From the NCBI RefSeq assembly GCF_900101755.1, contig NZ_FNAE01000004.1, positions 124,001 to 188,000 on the forward strand: a DNA stretch of 64,000 nucleotides, written 5' to 3'. This DNA is from Ectopseudomonas alcaliphila (GTDB lineage: Bacteria > Pseudomonadota > Gammaproteobacteria > Pseudomonadales > Pseudomonadaceae). This document shows, piece by piece, positions 29,383-37,275 of the stretch (its first letter is position 1; every line of letters starts with the position of its first letter). The notes beneath the pieces are model-generated. The model saw only the letters and a list, made by a program, of their open reading frames with translations, ran no database searches and had not been told where the DNA came from. Both the position numbers and the translations under genes were made by a program.

Positions 29383-31794
29383 ATGTACCGGCTGCTCCTG
29401 CTCATCGTGAGCCTCGTTTTTTCCTCGCTTGTGGGCGCCGTTACCTTCGACGAACAGATGCGCACTCTGCCTCTGGGGCAGAGCATGTACGTGTTCGAGG
29501 ACGTGCGCGGCGACGCCAGCATCGACGATGTCGCCTCGCCGGCCGTGCAAGGCAGTTTCCGTCTGCATGACAAGCCCGTGCTCAACGCCGGCTATTCGCG
29601 CTCGGTGTTCTGGCTGCGGCTGGATCTGCACTATGCGCCGCGCCAGGCACAGGGGGACCGCAACTGGCTGCTGGAGCTGGCTTACCCGCCGCTCGATCAC
29701 CTTGAGCTCTACCTCCCCGACGAGGCTGGCGGTTTCGCCCTGGCTCAGCGCACTGGCGATTCGTTGCCTTTCGACACCCGCCAGATCCGGCAGAACAATT
29801 ACCTGTTCGAGCTGAACCTCGAGCCTAACCAGAACAAACGCATCTATTTGCGCCTGGAAAGCCAGGGCTCGATCCAGGCGCCGCTGACCCTGTGGGCGCC
29901 CAACGCCTATCTGGAAGAGCAGCCCGCGCGTATCTACGTGCTAGGCATCATCTACGGCGTGCTGCTGGTGATGCTGGTCTACAACCTGTTCATCTTCCTC
30001 AGCGTGCGCGACACCAGCTACCTCTATTACATCCTTTATATCGCCTCGTTCGGCCTGTATCAGGTCTCGGTCAACGGGGCCGGCATCGAGTATTTCTGGC
30101 CCAACAGCCCCTGGTGGGCCAATGCCGCGACGCCATTTCTGATCGGCTCGGCCGCCTTGTTCGGCTGCCAGTTCGCCCGCAGCTTCCTGCACACTGGCGA
30201 ACACAGTCCCTGGGTCGATCGCCTGTTGCTGCTGCTCATGGCCTGCGGCGCCGTGGTGATGATCCTGGCGCTGAGCGTCAGCTATGCCACGGCATTGCGT
30301 CTGGCCACCTACCTGGCCCTGCTGTTCACCGTGGTGATCTTCGCCGCTGGCATCCTCGCCTGGCTGCGCGGTATGCGTGTGGCGCGTTACTTCATCTTCG
30401 CCTGGACCGCCTTTCTCATCGGCGGCATCGTCAACACGCTGATGGTGCTGGGCTACCTGCCCAACGTCTTTCTCACCATGTACGCCAGCCAGATCGGCTC
30501 GGCGCTGGAGGTGGGCCTGCTGTCGCTGGCATTGGCCGACCGCATCAATGCGATGAAGGAAGAACGTACGCGCATCCTTCAGGAAGCCGGACGCAAGCTC
30601 GAAACGCTGAACCAGGAACTGGCCGACAGCAACCGCTTCAAAGACGAATTCCTCGCCACCGTCACCCATGAGCTGCGTACGCCGATGAACGGGGTGATCG
30701 GCTCGCTGGAGCTGATGCAGACGGTGAAGATGGACATCGAACTGGAGCAGTACCAGAAGACCGCTGCGGCGTCCGCGCGCGACATGATGCGCATGGTCAA
30801 CGACATCCTCGCCCTCACCGAGCTGCAGGCCGGCAAGCTCTATCCGCGGCGCGAGACGTTCAGCCTGCGCGGGCTGTTCGATGGCCTGCGCGCCCAGTAT
30901 GCGGTGCGTGCCGAGGACAAGGGGCTGACGTTCGCCCTGGAGCTGGACGACAGCCTGCCCGACACCCTGGAAGGGGACGCGGCCAAGCTGGCACAGGCGC
31001 TGGGCTATCTGTTGGACAACGCCATCAAGTTCACCAGCCAGGGCGGCGTGGCCCTGCAGGTTGGCCGTGCCGGCAGCGGGGGCAGCAACCTGCCGCTGAG
31101 CGTAGTGGTCAGCGATACGGGAATCGGTTTCGCACCCGGCGACGGTGACCTCTACCAGCGCTTCCATCAACTCGATGGTTCCATGACGCGCAAGTACGGT
31201 GGCCTGGGTATTGGCCTGGCAATCTGCCGGCACCTGGTCGACCTGCTTGGCGGCGTCCTCAGTCACGAGTCGCAACCGGGGCAGGGCAGTCGTTTTCGTC
31301 TCGACGTGCCGCTGACCCTGCCGCTGCAGCCGCAGGTCATCGGCGTGCGCCCGGCGCGGCCGCAGGGCGGCGCGCTGCAGCGGCAGGCGCAGCAGTGCAC
31401 GGTACTGATCGTCGAGGACAACGCGATCAACCAGTTGGTGACCCGCGGCATGCTGCTCAAGCTCGGCTACCGCGTGCGCACCGCCGACAACGGCGCCGAG
31501 GCCCTCGAGTTGCTGCGCAGCGAGACGGTGGATGCGGTGCTGCTCGACTGCCAGATGCCGGTGATGGACGGTTTTGCCACCTGCCGCGCCCTGCGCGCCC
31601 TGCCGGGCTGCGCCGAGCTGCCGGTGCTGGCGATCACCGCGCACAGCCACAGTGGCGACCGCGAACGCTGCCTGGCTGCGGGCATGAGCGACTACCTGGC
31701 GAAACCGGTGAAATTCGACGAGTTGCGCGTGCTGCTGCATGACTGGGTACTGTGCCGCCCGGCAACGGTTTCCGGTGGCGCCGCGCCGGTCTGA
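29383..31794 (+). CDS. ladS: Hybrid sensor histidine kinase LadS
   Basis: LadS acts with GacS to activate the Gac/Rsm cascade (biofilm and chronic-infection switching in P. aeruginosa). The 803-residue protein has a signal peptide, an extracytoplasmic 7TMR-DISMED2 sensor (about 30-180), seven membrane helices (about 185-385), a HisKA domain with His429 (VTHELRTPMNG), an HATPase domain with Asn546 (LLDNAIKFT) and GLGIGLAICRHLV, and a receiver domain with Asp722 (LLDCQMPVMDGF). No Hpt domain is present, as in LadS. The position after thiD and before the TetR and acyl-CoA dehydrogenase genes fits the P. aeruginosa locus, apart from the iron-type insertion. Confidence 0.93.
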   Translation: MYRLLLLIVSLVFSSLVGAVTFDEQMRTLPLGQSMYVFEDVRGDASIDDVASPAVQGSFRLHDKPVLNAGYSRSVFWLRLDLHYAPRQAQGDRNWLLELAYPPLDHLELYLPDEAGGFALAQRTGDSLPFDTRQIRQNNYLFELNLEPNQNKRIYLRLESQGSIQAPLTLWAPNAYLEEQPARIYVLGIIYGVLLVMLVYNLFIFLSVRDTSYLYYILYIASFGLYQVSVNGAGIEYFWPNSPWWANAATPFLIGSAALFGCQFARSFLHTGEHSPWVDRLLLLLMACGAVVMILALSVSYATALRLATYLALLFTVVIFAAGILAWLRGMRVARYFIFAWTAFLIGGIVNTLMVLGYLPNVFLTMYASQIGSALEVGLLSLALADRINAMKEERTRILQEAGRKLETLNQELADSNRFKDEFLATVTHELRTPMNGVIGSLELMQTVKMDIELEQYQKTAAASARDMMRMVNDILALTELQAGKLYPRRETFSLRGLFDGLRAQYAVRAEDKGLTFALELDDSLPDTLEGDAAKLAQALGYLLDNAIKFTSQGGVALQVGRAGSGGSNLPLSVVVSDTGIGFAPGDGDLYQRFHQLDGSMTRKYGGLGIGLAICRHLVDLLGGVLSHESQPGQGSRFRLDVPLTLPLQPQVIGVRPARPQGGALQRQAQQCTVLIVEDNAINQLVTRGMLLKLGYRVRTADNGAEALELLRSETVDAVLLDCQMPVMDGFATCRALRALPGCAELPVLAITAHSHSGDRERCLAAGMSDYLAKPVKFDELRVLLHDWVLCRPATVSGGAAPV

Positions 31795-31824
31795 TGCTGC
31801 TTCGTAGGGTTTAAGTCGCTCCGT

Positions 31825-31897
31825 CCTGCAGGCGCCGGCTTGCCGGCGATGCTTGGCGCCTGTCAGATCGATGATCGCCAGCAAGCTGGCTCATACA
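31825..31897. repeat. Degraded REP element
   Basis: CTGCAGGCGCCGGCTTGCCGGCGAT on the left is partly mirrored by ATCGCCAGCAAGCTGGCTCA, related to the REP at 12963-13032 but with mutated arms and without a clean CTAC end. It lies just after ladS. Confidence 0.6.
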
Positions 31898-31962
31898 AGT
31901 GCAGCGTTGTACGAGCAACCTCATTCCCGATTCGGCGGCAGATTTGGCCGGATCGCCCCTTT

Positions 31963-32021
31963 AGCCATGATCTGAATCCTGATTCACTGCAAGCAAGTGA
32001 ATCAGGATTCAGATCATGGCT
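31963..32021. promoter_or_regulatory. Perfect inverted repeat (26-bp arms) covering the TetR gene start; probable double operator
   Basis: The arms at 31963-31988 and 31996-32021 are exact reverse complements around a seven-base loop (GCAAGCA). Each arm holds a smaller palindrome of form TGAATCNNGATTCA (31973-31986 and 31998-32011), with centres 25 bp apart. The right arm includes the likely ribosome-binding site (AGGA at 32004-32007) and the ATG (32016) of the TetR gene. The natural reading is a pair of TetR operators for autorepression; in mRNA the same sequence could fold and hide the start. Confidence 0.75.
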
Positions 32022-32657
32022 TATCGCACCACCGAAGCCCGACTCGACCGCGACCAAGCGTTGCGCGCGCGTATTCTCGACTGCGCCTTGCTGCGGGTAG
32101 CCGAGGGCGGTTTCGCAGCCCTGACCATGCAGGCGCTGGCCGACGATGTCGGCATCGCCACCGGCAGCCTGTACCGCCACTTTCGCAGCAAGGGTGAACT
32201 GGCCGCCGAAGTTTTCGCCAGCGCCAGCCAACGTGAGGTGGATGCTCTTGCTGCCGCCTTGCGCGGACCGGGTAGCCCCAGTGAACGCCTGCGCGTCGGC
32301 CTCGAACAGTTCGCTGCCCGCGCCTGGCACAGCCGCCGTCTGGCCTTCGCGTTGATCGCCGAACCGGTCGATCCGCAAGTCGACGAGCAGCGCCTGCTCT
32401 ATCGCGAGGCCTACGCCGAACTGTTCAGCGACCTGTTGGAGGAGGGCGCCGGTGCCGGCGAGTTTCGCGTCGAGCAGATCGGCCTGATGGCGGCCTGCCT
32501 GGTCGGCGCCATTGCCGAGGCCCTGGTCGGCCCGCTGTCGCCACCTGCTCGCGCCGCTCGCGAAGCGGGCCAACCCACGCTGGAGCTGGCGCAGGTCAGC
32601 GCCAGCCTTGCCACTTTCTGCCTGCGTGCCGTGGGCGCCAAGGAGTCAATCCGATGA
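32016..32657 (+). CDS. TetR-family transcriptional regulator
   Basis: The 213-residue protein has an N-terminal HTH of TetR type (ILDCALLRVAEGGFAALTMQALADDVGIATGSLYRHFRSKGELAAEVF, about residues 20-66) and a helical ligand-binding C-terminal domain. It overlaps the downstream acyl-CoA dehydrogenase gene by four bases (ATGA), so it most likely controls both. The palindrome spanning its own start codon is the likely operator. The ligand is unknown; an acyl-CoA or fatty-acid-derived signal would fit the partner gene. It corresponds by position to P. aeruginosa PA3973 (recalled). Confidence 0.9.
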   Translation: MAYRTTEARLDRDQALRARILDCALLRVAEGGFAALTMQALADDVGIATGSLYRHFRSKGELAAEVFASASQREVDALAAALRGPGSPSERLRVGLEQFAARAWHSRRLAFALIAEPVDPQVDEQRLLYREAYAELFSDLLEEGAGAGEFRVEQIGLMAACLVGAIAEALVGPLSPPARAAREAGQPTLELAQVSASLATFCLRAVGAKESIR

Positions 32658-34303
32658 AACCCAGTCTGCATGCCGAAACCCACGAGGTGTTCAACCAGGT
32701 GCCGAGCCTGGACGGCGCCAACCTCTATCGCCTCGACCTGCCGTTGCAGGAATGGATTCACCGTTACGGCGGCGCCTGGGCGGACGAGCGCCTGAGCGCC
32801 TATGGCGGCCTCGCAGGCGGCGCCTTGATGCAGGCCGGCTTTCTTGCCAACGAGAACAAACCGGTGTTCAAGAGCCACGATCGCTACGGCAACCGCATCG
32901 ATCTGGTGGAGTTTCACCCGGCTTACCACGAGCTGATGCGCACGGCCGTCGAGCACGGCCTGCCGTCATTGCCCTGGGCGGACCCACGCGCCGGCGCCCA
33001 TGTCGTTCGCGCCGGCCTGACCTACATGCACAGCCAGGCCGAGGCGGCCAGCGGTTGCCCGCTGACCATGACCTTCGCTGCCGTGCCCGCCATTCGCCTG
33101 CAGCCCAACGTGGCCGAGCAGTGGCTGCCGAAGATCCTCGCCACCGAGTACGACCCGCGCAACCTGCCGATGGAGCAGAAAGCCGGCGTGACCATCGGTA
33201 TGGCCATGACCGAGAAGCAGGGTGGCACCGACGTGCGCGCCAACACCACCCGCGCCTATCCCATCGGCCTCGGCGGGCCGGGGCAGGGCTACGAACTGGT
33301 GGGCCACAAGTGGTTCTGCTCGGCGCCGATGTGCGACGCCTTCCTCACCCTGGCCTATACCGACAAGGGCCTGTCGTGTTTCCTGCTGCCACGTCACCGT
33401 CCGGACGGCACACGCAACGCGTTCTACATCCAGCGCCTGAAAAACAAGCTGGGCAATTGGGCCAACGCCTCCAGCGAGGTGGAATATCGCGGTGCCTTCG
33501 CCTGGATGCTCGGTGAGGAAGGGCGAGGTGTGCCGACCATCATCGAAATGGTGGCCATGACCCGCTTCGATTGCATGGTCGGTTCCAGCAGTCTGATGCG
33601 CCAGGCGCTGACCCAGGCCGCGCACCACTGCGCGCATCGCCAGGTCGGCGGCAAGATCCTCGCCGACCAGCCGTTGATGCAGAACGTGTTGGCCGACCTG
33701 GCGCTGGAGAGCGAAGCCGCGCTGGCGTTGTGCATGCGCATGGGCCGTGCGCTGGATCACGCGCATGACGAGCAGGAAGACAAGTTCGCCCGTCTGGTCA
33801 CTGCCGTGGGCAAGTACTGGATCTGCAAGCGCGCGCCGGAAATGATCTACGAGGCCAGCGAATGCATGGGCGGCGCGGGCTACGTCGAGGAAACCATCAT
33901 GCCGCGCCTGTACCGCGAGGCGCCGGTCAACTCGATCTGGGAGGGCTCAGGCAACGTGCAATGCCTGGACGTGCTGCGCGCTATGTCCAAGGAACCCGGT
34001 GTGCTCGATGCGCTGTTCGCCGAGCTGGGTGATGGCCACGGCGATACCCGCCTCAAGGCGCACATCCAGCGGCTCAAGGCAGATTTCGCTGACACAGCCG
34101 ATATCCAGTACCGCGCCCGTCAGCTCACCGAGAACATGGCCGTGGCACTGCAGGCCAAGCTGTTGCTGGAGGCCGGCAACAGCGTGGTCAGCGACGCCTT
34201 TATTGCCAGCCGCCTGGAAGGGTGTGGCCGCGTCTACGGCACCCTGCCGCGCGGTGTCGACGTCGAGGCACTGCTGGCGCGCAGCACACCGAATCTGCTT
34301 TGA
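32654..34303 (+). CDS. Acyl-CoA dehydrogenase, AidB-like
   Basis: The 549-residue flavoprotein has the AidB-like layout: an N-terminal adaptive domain (EVFNQVPSLDGANLYRLDLPLQEW), the ACAD beta-barrel (GMAMTEKQGGTDVRANTT), and the C-terminal helical bundle (YEASECMGGAGYVEETIMPRLYREAPVNSIWEGSGNVQCLDVLRA). E. coli AidB is an alkylation-response protein of uncertain catalytic role; close relatives in Pseudomonas may instead act on acyl-CoAs. It is co-translated with the upstream TetR regulator. A CRISPR leader begins immediately after its stop codon. Confidence 0.9.
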   Translation: MKPSLHAETHEVFNQVPSLDGANLYRLDLPLQEWIHRYGGAWADERLSAYGGLAGGALMQAGFLANENKPVFKSHDRYGNRIDLVEFHPAYHELMRTAVEHGLPSLPWADPRAGAHVVRAGLTYMHSQAEAASGCPLTMTFAAVPAIRLQPNVAEQWLPKILATEYDPRNLPMEQKAGVTIGMAMTEKQGGTDVRANTTRAYPIGLGGPGQGYELVGHKWFCSAPMCDAFLTLAYTDKGLSCFLLPRHRPDGTRNAFYIQRLKNKLGNWANASSEVEYRGAFAWMLGEEGRGVPTIIEMVAMTRFDCMVGSSSLMRQALTQAAHHCAHRQVGGKILADQPLMQNVLADLALESEAALALCMRMGRALDHAHDEQEDKFARLVTAVGKYWICKRAPEMIYEASECMGGAGYVEETIMPRLYREAPVNSIWEGSGNVQCLDVLRAMSKEPGVLDALFAELGDGHGDTRLKAHIQRLKADFADTADIQYRARQLTENMAVALQAKLLLEAGNSVVSDAFIASRLEGCGRVYGTLPRGVDVEALLARSTPNLL

Positions 34304-34387
34304 TGCAAGGGCGATCTTTAACAAGGCAAAGTTGGTAGATTTTTAGCGCCCGATTTTTCCTTTTAGGAACAATTGGTTACGCTAAGT
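34304..34387 (+). promoter_or_regulatory. CRISPR leader, type I-E
   Basis: This 84-base stretch is markedly richer in A/T than its surroundings and sits directly before the first repeat. It contains GTTGGTAGATTTTTAGCG, which resembles the E. coli I-E leader (GTTGGTAGATT...). GAACAATTGGTTA at 34367-34379 differs at two positions from the IHF consensus WATCAANNNNTTR and is placed about 9 bases before repeat 1, where IHF bends DNA for spacer integration in E. coli. It should also contain the array promoter. It starts right after the stop of the AidB-like gene. Confidence 0.75.
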
Positions 34388-35207
34388 GTGTTCCCCGCGC
34401 CAGCGGGGATGAACCGCCGTCACGGTCTTTACTGATGGCTTCAATGCCGTGTTCCCCGCGCCAGCGGGGATGAACCGCCCGCGCTTGGCGGGCTTATCGG
34501 GATAGTTCTGTGTTCCCCGCGCCAGCGGGGATGAACCGGCCGCGTAACATGACCGAAATTCTAGACCCTCGTGTTCCCCGCGCCAGCGGGGATGAACCGC
34601 TGACCGGTCAGGGTTAACGCCCTGGTGCCTGGTGTTCCCCGCGCCAGCGGGGATGAACCGACCCAGTATTCCAGGCCTGGCTGGCCGAGCAAGTGTTCCC
34701 CGCGCCAGCGGGGATGAACCGACCCTGCGCAGCGGTGTCGAGCGCCGCAATATGTGTTCCCCGCGCCAGCGGGGATGAACCGTCGCTTTCGGTCATCGCG
34801 TCGCACCAGCCAACGTGTTCCCCGCGCCAGCGGGGATGAACCGCAGGCGGATTCCAGCTTAGCCCGGAACCGCAAGTGTTCCCCGCGCCAGCGGGGATGA
34901 ACCGGAAGCCGTGCAGTTCGGCGAGTCCATCGTGGTGTGTTCCCCGCGCCAGCGGGGATGAACCGTCCGCCTTGCCGCGCACGAACAGTTCGCCGCGGTG
35001 TTCCCCGCGCCAGCGGGGATGAACCGTCTTCTGGCTCGATGGCTACCCACGACTTGCAGTGTTCCCCGCGCCAGGGGGATGAACCGTTATTGCAGTCCAC
35101 CAGGGCGAAAATCGGCATGTGTTCCCCGCGCCAGCGGGGATGAACCGGTCGTAGGGTTATGCCCCTCGACAGCGGCAATGTGTCCCCGCGTCAGCGGGGA
35201 TGAAGTG
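34388..35207 (+). CRISPR. Type I-E CRISPR array: 14 repeats, 13 spacers
   Basis: A 29-base repeat (starting GTGTTCCCCGCGCCAGCGGG, ending GATGAACCG) recurs every 61 bases from 34388, with 32-base spacers. The hairpin core CCCCGC-GCCA-GCGGGG is typical of I-E; the E. coli version differs, from memory, at one base near the 3' end. Repeats 1-11 and 13 are identical. Repeat 12 (35059-35086) lacks one C in the hairpin, and the last (35180-35207) has several changes, so the old end is at the right and the leader at the left. The 13 spacers appear unrelated to each other. No cas gene occurs in the window. Confidence 0.97.
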
Positions 35208-35231
35208 CTCTGGATGACGAGTTGGGGGGAT

Positions 35232-35253
35232 GCGCCGGCCATCCAGCCGGCGC
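35232..35253 (-). terminator. Hairpin after the carbonic anhydrase gene
   Basis: GCGCCGGC and GCCGGCGC form a perfect 8-bp stem with loop CATCCA, eight bases past the stop of the minus-strand carbonic anhydrase gene. There is no clear T run on the minus strand (it reads ATCCCCCC), so it may be a transcript-end stabiliser rather than a classic terminator. It also separates the CRISPR array from the gene. Confidence 0.5.
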
Positions 35254-35261
35254 CTCAGGGG

Positions 35262-36005
35262 TCAGTCGTCGCTCTCCAGCACTTCACGGCCGTTGAGCGC
35301 CTGGATCGGGCGGGCGTTCTTCGCGTACAGGTGCTGGAACTGCGCCAGTTGTTCGTGGGACAGCTCGACCGGCTGTTTGAGTACGCGCCATTGCACGTTC
35401 TCGCTGCACGGCGGGGTGGTCAGTGAGCCGGCGAAGGCGTAGTAACCCTGTTGCTGTGGCAGTACGGTTTGCGGAGCGAAGCTGCCTGTCAGCTCGACTT
35501 TGTCGCCCGGCTTGTCCGGCATGGCATTGAACACGGACTCCAGTGCCTGGTTTTTCTCGCCTTCCTTGAACAGCACAGCCACTACCGCCAGACGGCCATC
35601 CGTAGTCTGGTGGACGAAGTGAGCCACCATCGGGAAGCCCTTGCCTGCAATGTGCTCTTCGCTGGGTGTATGGAAATGAAATTGCACCAGTCGATAAGGC
35701 TTGCCATCGATCTCGATACCGCCAGCGTTGCTCAGATTCACCTGGACGGTGTGACCGTTATTCACCACTTCGGCTGAGCCAGCCTGGTAGTTGAAGGCGA
35801 TGCGAGGCAGCGATGCGCGCGTCGCCTGGCTGATGTCGATCGGCGATTGGGCATGGCCGAGCGCACAGGTTTCGTAGCCTGGGTCCAACTGAGCCCAGTG
35901 TTCGGGGCCTTCCTTGCCTTTGTAGCTCCAGTGCGGTTGCTGTTCGGCCGCCATGGCGGCGGTTGTGAACAGAGCAGTCAACGCAACGATCAGGGTCTTC
36001 TTCAT
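35262..36005 (-). CDS. cah: Periplasmic alpha-carbonic anhydrase
   Basis: This enzyme interconverts CO2 and bicarbonate in the periplasm. The 247-residue protein has a Sec signal peptide (MKKTLIVALTALFTTAAMAAE). The zinc ligands lie in QFHFHTPSEEH and MVAHFVHQ, and the alpha-CA landmarks WSYKGKEGPEHW, SPIDI and GSLTTPPCSENVQW are present. Cysteines in YETCALGH and TPPCSEN could form the usual disulfide. It is a single gene with its own promoter, converging on the CRISPR array. Confidence 0.95.
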   Translation of the reverse strand: MKKTLIVALTALFTTAAMAAEQQPHWSYKGKEGPEHWAQLDPGYETCALGHAQSPIDISQATRASLPRIAFNYQAGSAEVVNNGHTVQVNLSNAGGIEIDGKPYRLVQFHFHTPSEEHIAGKGFPMVAHFVHQTTDGRLAVVAVLFKEGEKNQALESVFNAMPDKPGDKVELTGSFAPQTVLPQQQGYYAFAGSLTTPPCSENVQWRVLKQPVELSHEQLAQFQHLYAKNARPIQALNGREVLESDD

Positions 36006-36346
36006 GTGCGCTCTCGTTACTGGATGATGGATCTGCAGGCTCGCGTGGCCAGCAGCCGGCGCGAGTGCAGAGAGATTACGTAGGGTTTGTAATAAAAAGT
36101 TACATCTACCTGAGTGTGCTGTGACGCATCACCCATTTGCGGCAACTTCGGCTGCGTTCAAGACAGCATCCGTTCAGGTGCTGAGGATGTCTGGCAGCTG
36201 AGAGCATCTCGGGGGCGTTGCGCAGCCTGAGGCGTATAGGTGGCAGGCCCGGATTTTTGCCGAGGGACATCACCCAGCACGGAGGTGGGCGGTGCCTTGA
36301 GCGTGAGCACTGTTCTTTGCCTGAGCTGCGGAGTAAGGTTGCCGCC
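36006..36346. other. Intergenic region before the riboswitch
   Basis: The stretch contains the promoter area of the carbonic anhydrase gene (the part near 36006-36110 is A/T-richer, with GTAATAAAAAGTTACA at about 36090-36105) and, further right, the likely promoter for the riboswitch transcript. I see no supported gene or repeat here. Confidence 0.5.
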
Positions 36347-36520
36347 GATGGTTCCGCCCGCCTTGGCGCGTGTGGATGAAAAGGGAACAGGGTGCGGCGT
36401 ACGTCGCCAATGCCCTGGCTGCCCCCGCAACTGTAAGCGGCGAACGATGCCCTGATGCCACTGACTGCGGTCGGGAAGGCGGGCGAAGTATCAAGCCGTG
36501 AGCCAGGAGACCTGCCATCG
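36347..36520 (+). ncRNA. Cobalamin (B12) riboswitch
   Basis: The hallmarks appear in order: GGTGC at about 36391, AATGCC, then GCTGCCCCCGCAACTGTAAG, GCCACTG, the CGGGAAGGCGGGCGAAG block, and the B12 box AGCCAGGAGACCTGCC (36501-36516). The closing stem pairs GATGG near 36347 with CCATC near 36519. Downstream, GGGCGAAG (36481-36488) can pair with CTTCGCCC (36531-36538), and CGCCCAC (36534-36540) with GTGGGCG (36563-36569) next to the ribosome-binding site AAAGGAA. That suggests competing structures that control translation of the CbiM-like gene when cobalamin is bound. Confidence 0.93.
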
Positions 36521-36585
36521 ACAACGGGCGCTTCGCCCACCCTTCATCCGAATCGTCGCGCGGTGGGCGCGGCAAAGGAACTCGC

Positions 36586-37266
36586 ATGCATATCGAACCC
36601 GGTGTCGTCGAAGGCGCCAAGATCCTTCTCAGCTACGCAACGGCCGTCACTGCCTTCGGCCTGACCGCCAAACTCGCCCTGGACAGTGCACGCAACAACG
36701 GTGGTGTCGCTGCTCTGGCGTTACGCAGCCTGCTGACCACCGGCCTGGTGTTCTGCTTCTTTGAAGTCTTTCCGCACCATCCGGTGGGCGTTTCCGAGGT
36801 GCACCTGATCCTCGGTTCTACTCTGTTGCTGCTGTTCGGCACTGGTGCTACTGCCATCGGCCTGGCGGCAGGCCTGCTGTTGCAGGGGCTGCTGTTCGCC
36901 CAGTTCGATCTGCCGCAGTACGGCATGAACGTAACCACGCTGCTGATCCCGCTGTGGGGCATCAGCCTGCTGGCCAAGCGCATCGTCGCGCCGGGTACCG
37001 CCTACGTCGATCTCTCCTACAAGCAGGCGCTGGCGCTGTCGACCGCTTATCAGGGCGGCATCGTCGCCTGGGTCGCGTTCTGGGCCTTCTACGGTCACGG
37101 CTTCTCCAGCGAGAACCTGGCAGCCGTGGGCAGTTTCGGCCTGGCCTACATGAGCGTGATCCTGATCGAGCCGCTGATCGACCTGGGCGTGCTGGCCGGG
37201 GCCAAGGCGCTGTCGCGCTTCAGCCAGGGGCCGCTGTTCAACGTGCGTCTGCATCAGCCGGCCTGA
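36586..37266 (+). CDS. CbiM-like cobalt transport permease, riboswitch-controlled
   Basis: The 226-residue protein begins MHIEPGVVEGAKI, the conserved His-containing N-terminus that CbiM proteins use to bind Co2+. About seven hydrophobic segments follow (for example LRSLLTTGLVFCFFEVFP, HLILGSTLLLLFGTGATAIGLAAGLLLQGLLF). CbiM is the substrate-binding component of energy-coupling-factor cobalt transporters. No CbiN, CbiQ or CbiO gene is adjacent, so it either acts alone or uses components encoded elsewhere. The upstream cobalamin riboswitch strongly supports a cobalt or B12 role. Confidence 0.88.
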   Translation: MHIEPGVVEGAKILLSYATAVTAFGLTAKLALDSARNNGGVAALALRSLLTTGLVFCFFEVFPHHPVGVSEVHLILGSTLLLLFGTGATAIGLAAGLLLQGLLFAQFDLPQYGMNVTTLLIPLWGISLLAKRIVAPGTAYVDLSYKQALALSTAYQGGIVAWVAFWAFYGHGFSSENLAAVGSFGLAYMSVILIEPLIDLGVLAGAKALSRFSQGPLFNVRLHQPA

Positions 37267-37275
37267 GCCGGTCAC

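Noticed and set aside
29941-31884. A 647-codon frame antisense to ladS
   Set aside because: The sense strand encodes all LadS domains in order. The antisense product is rich in His, Gln and Arg without a domain.
34382-35178. Open frames reading through the CRISPR array
   Set aside because: Their sequence is the periodic translation of the repeat (GSSPLARGT and similar). They are not genes.
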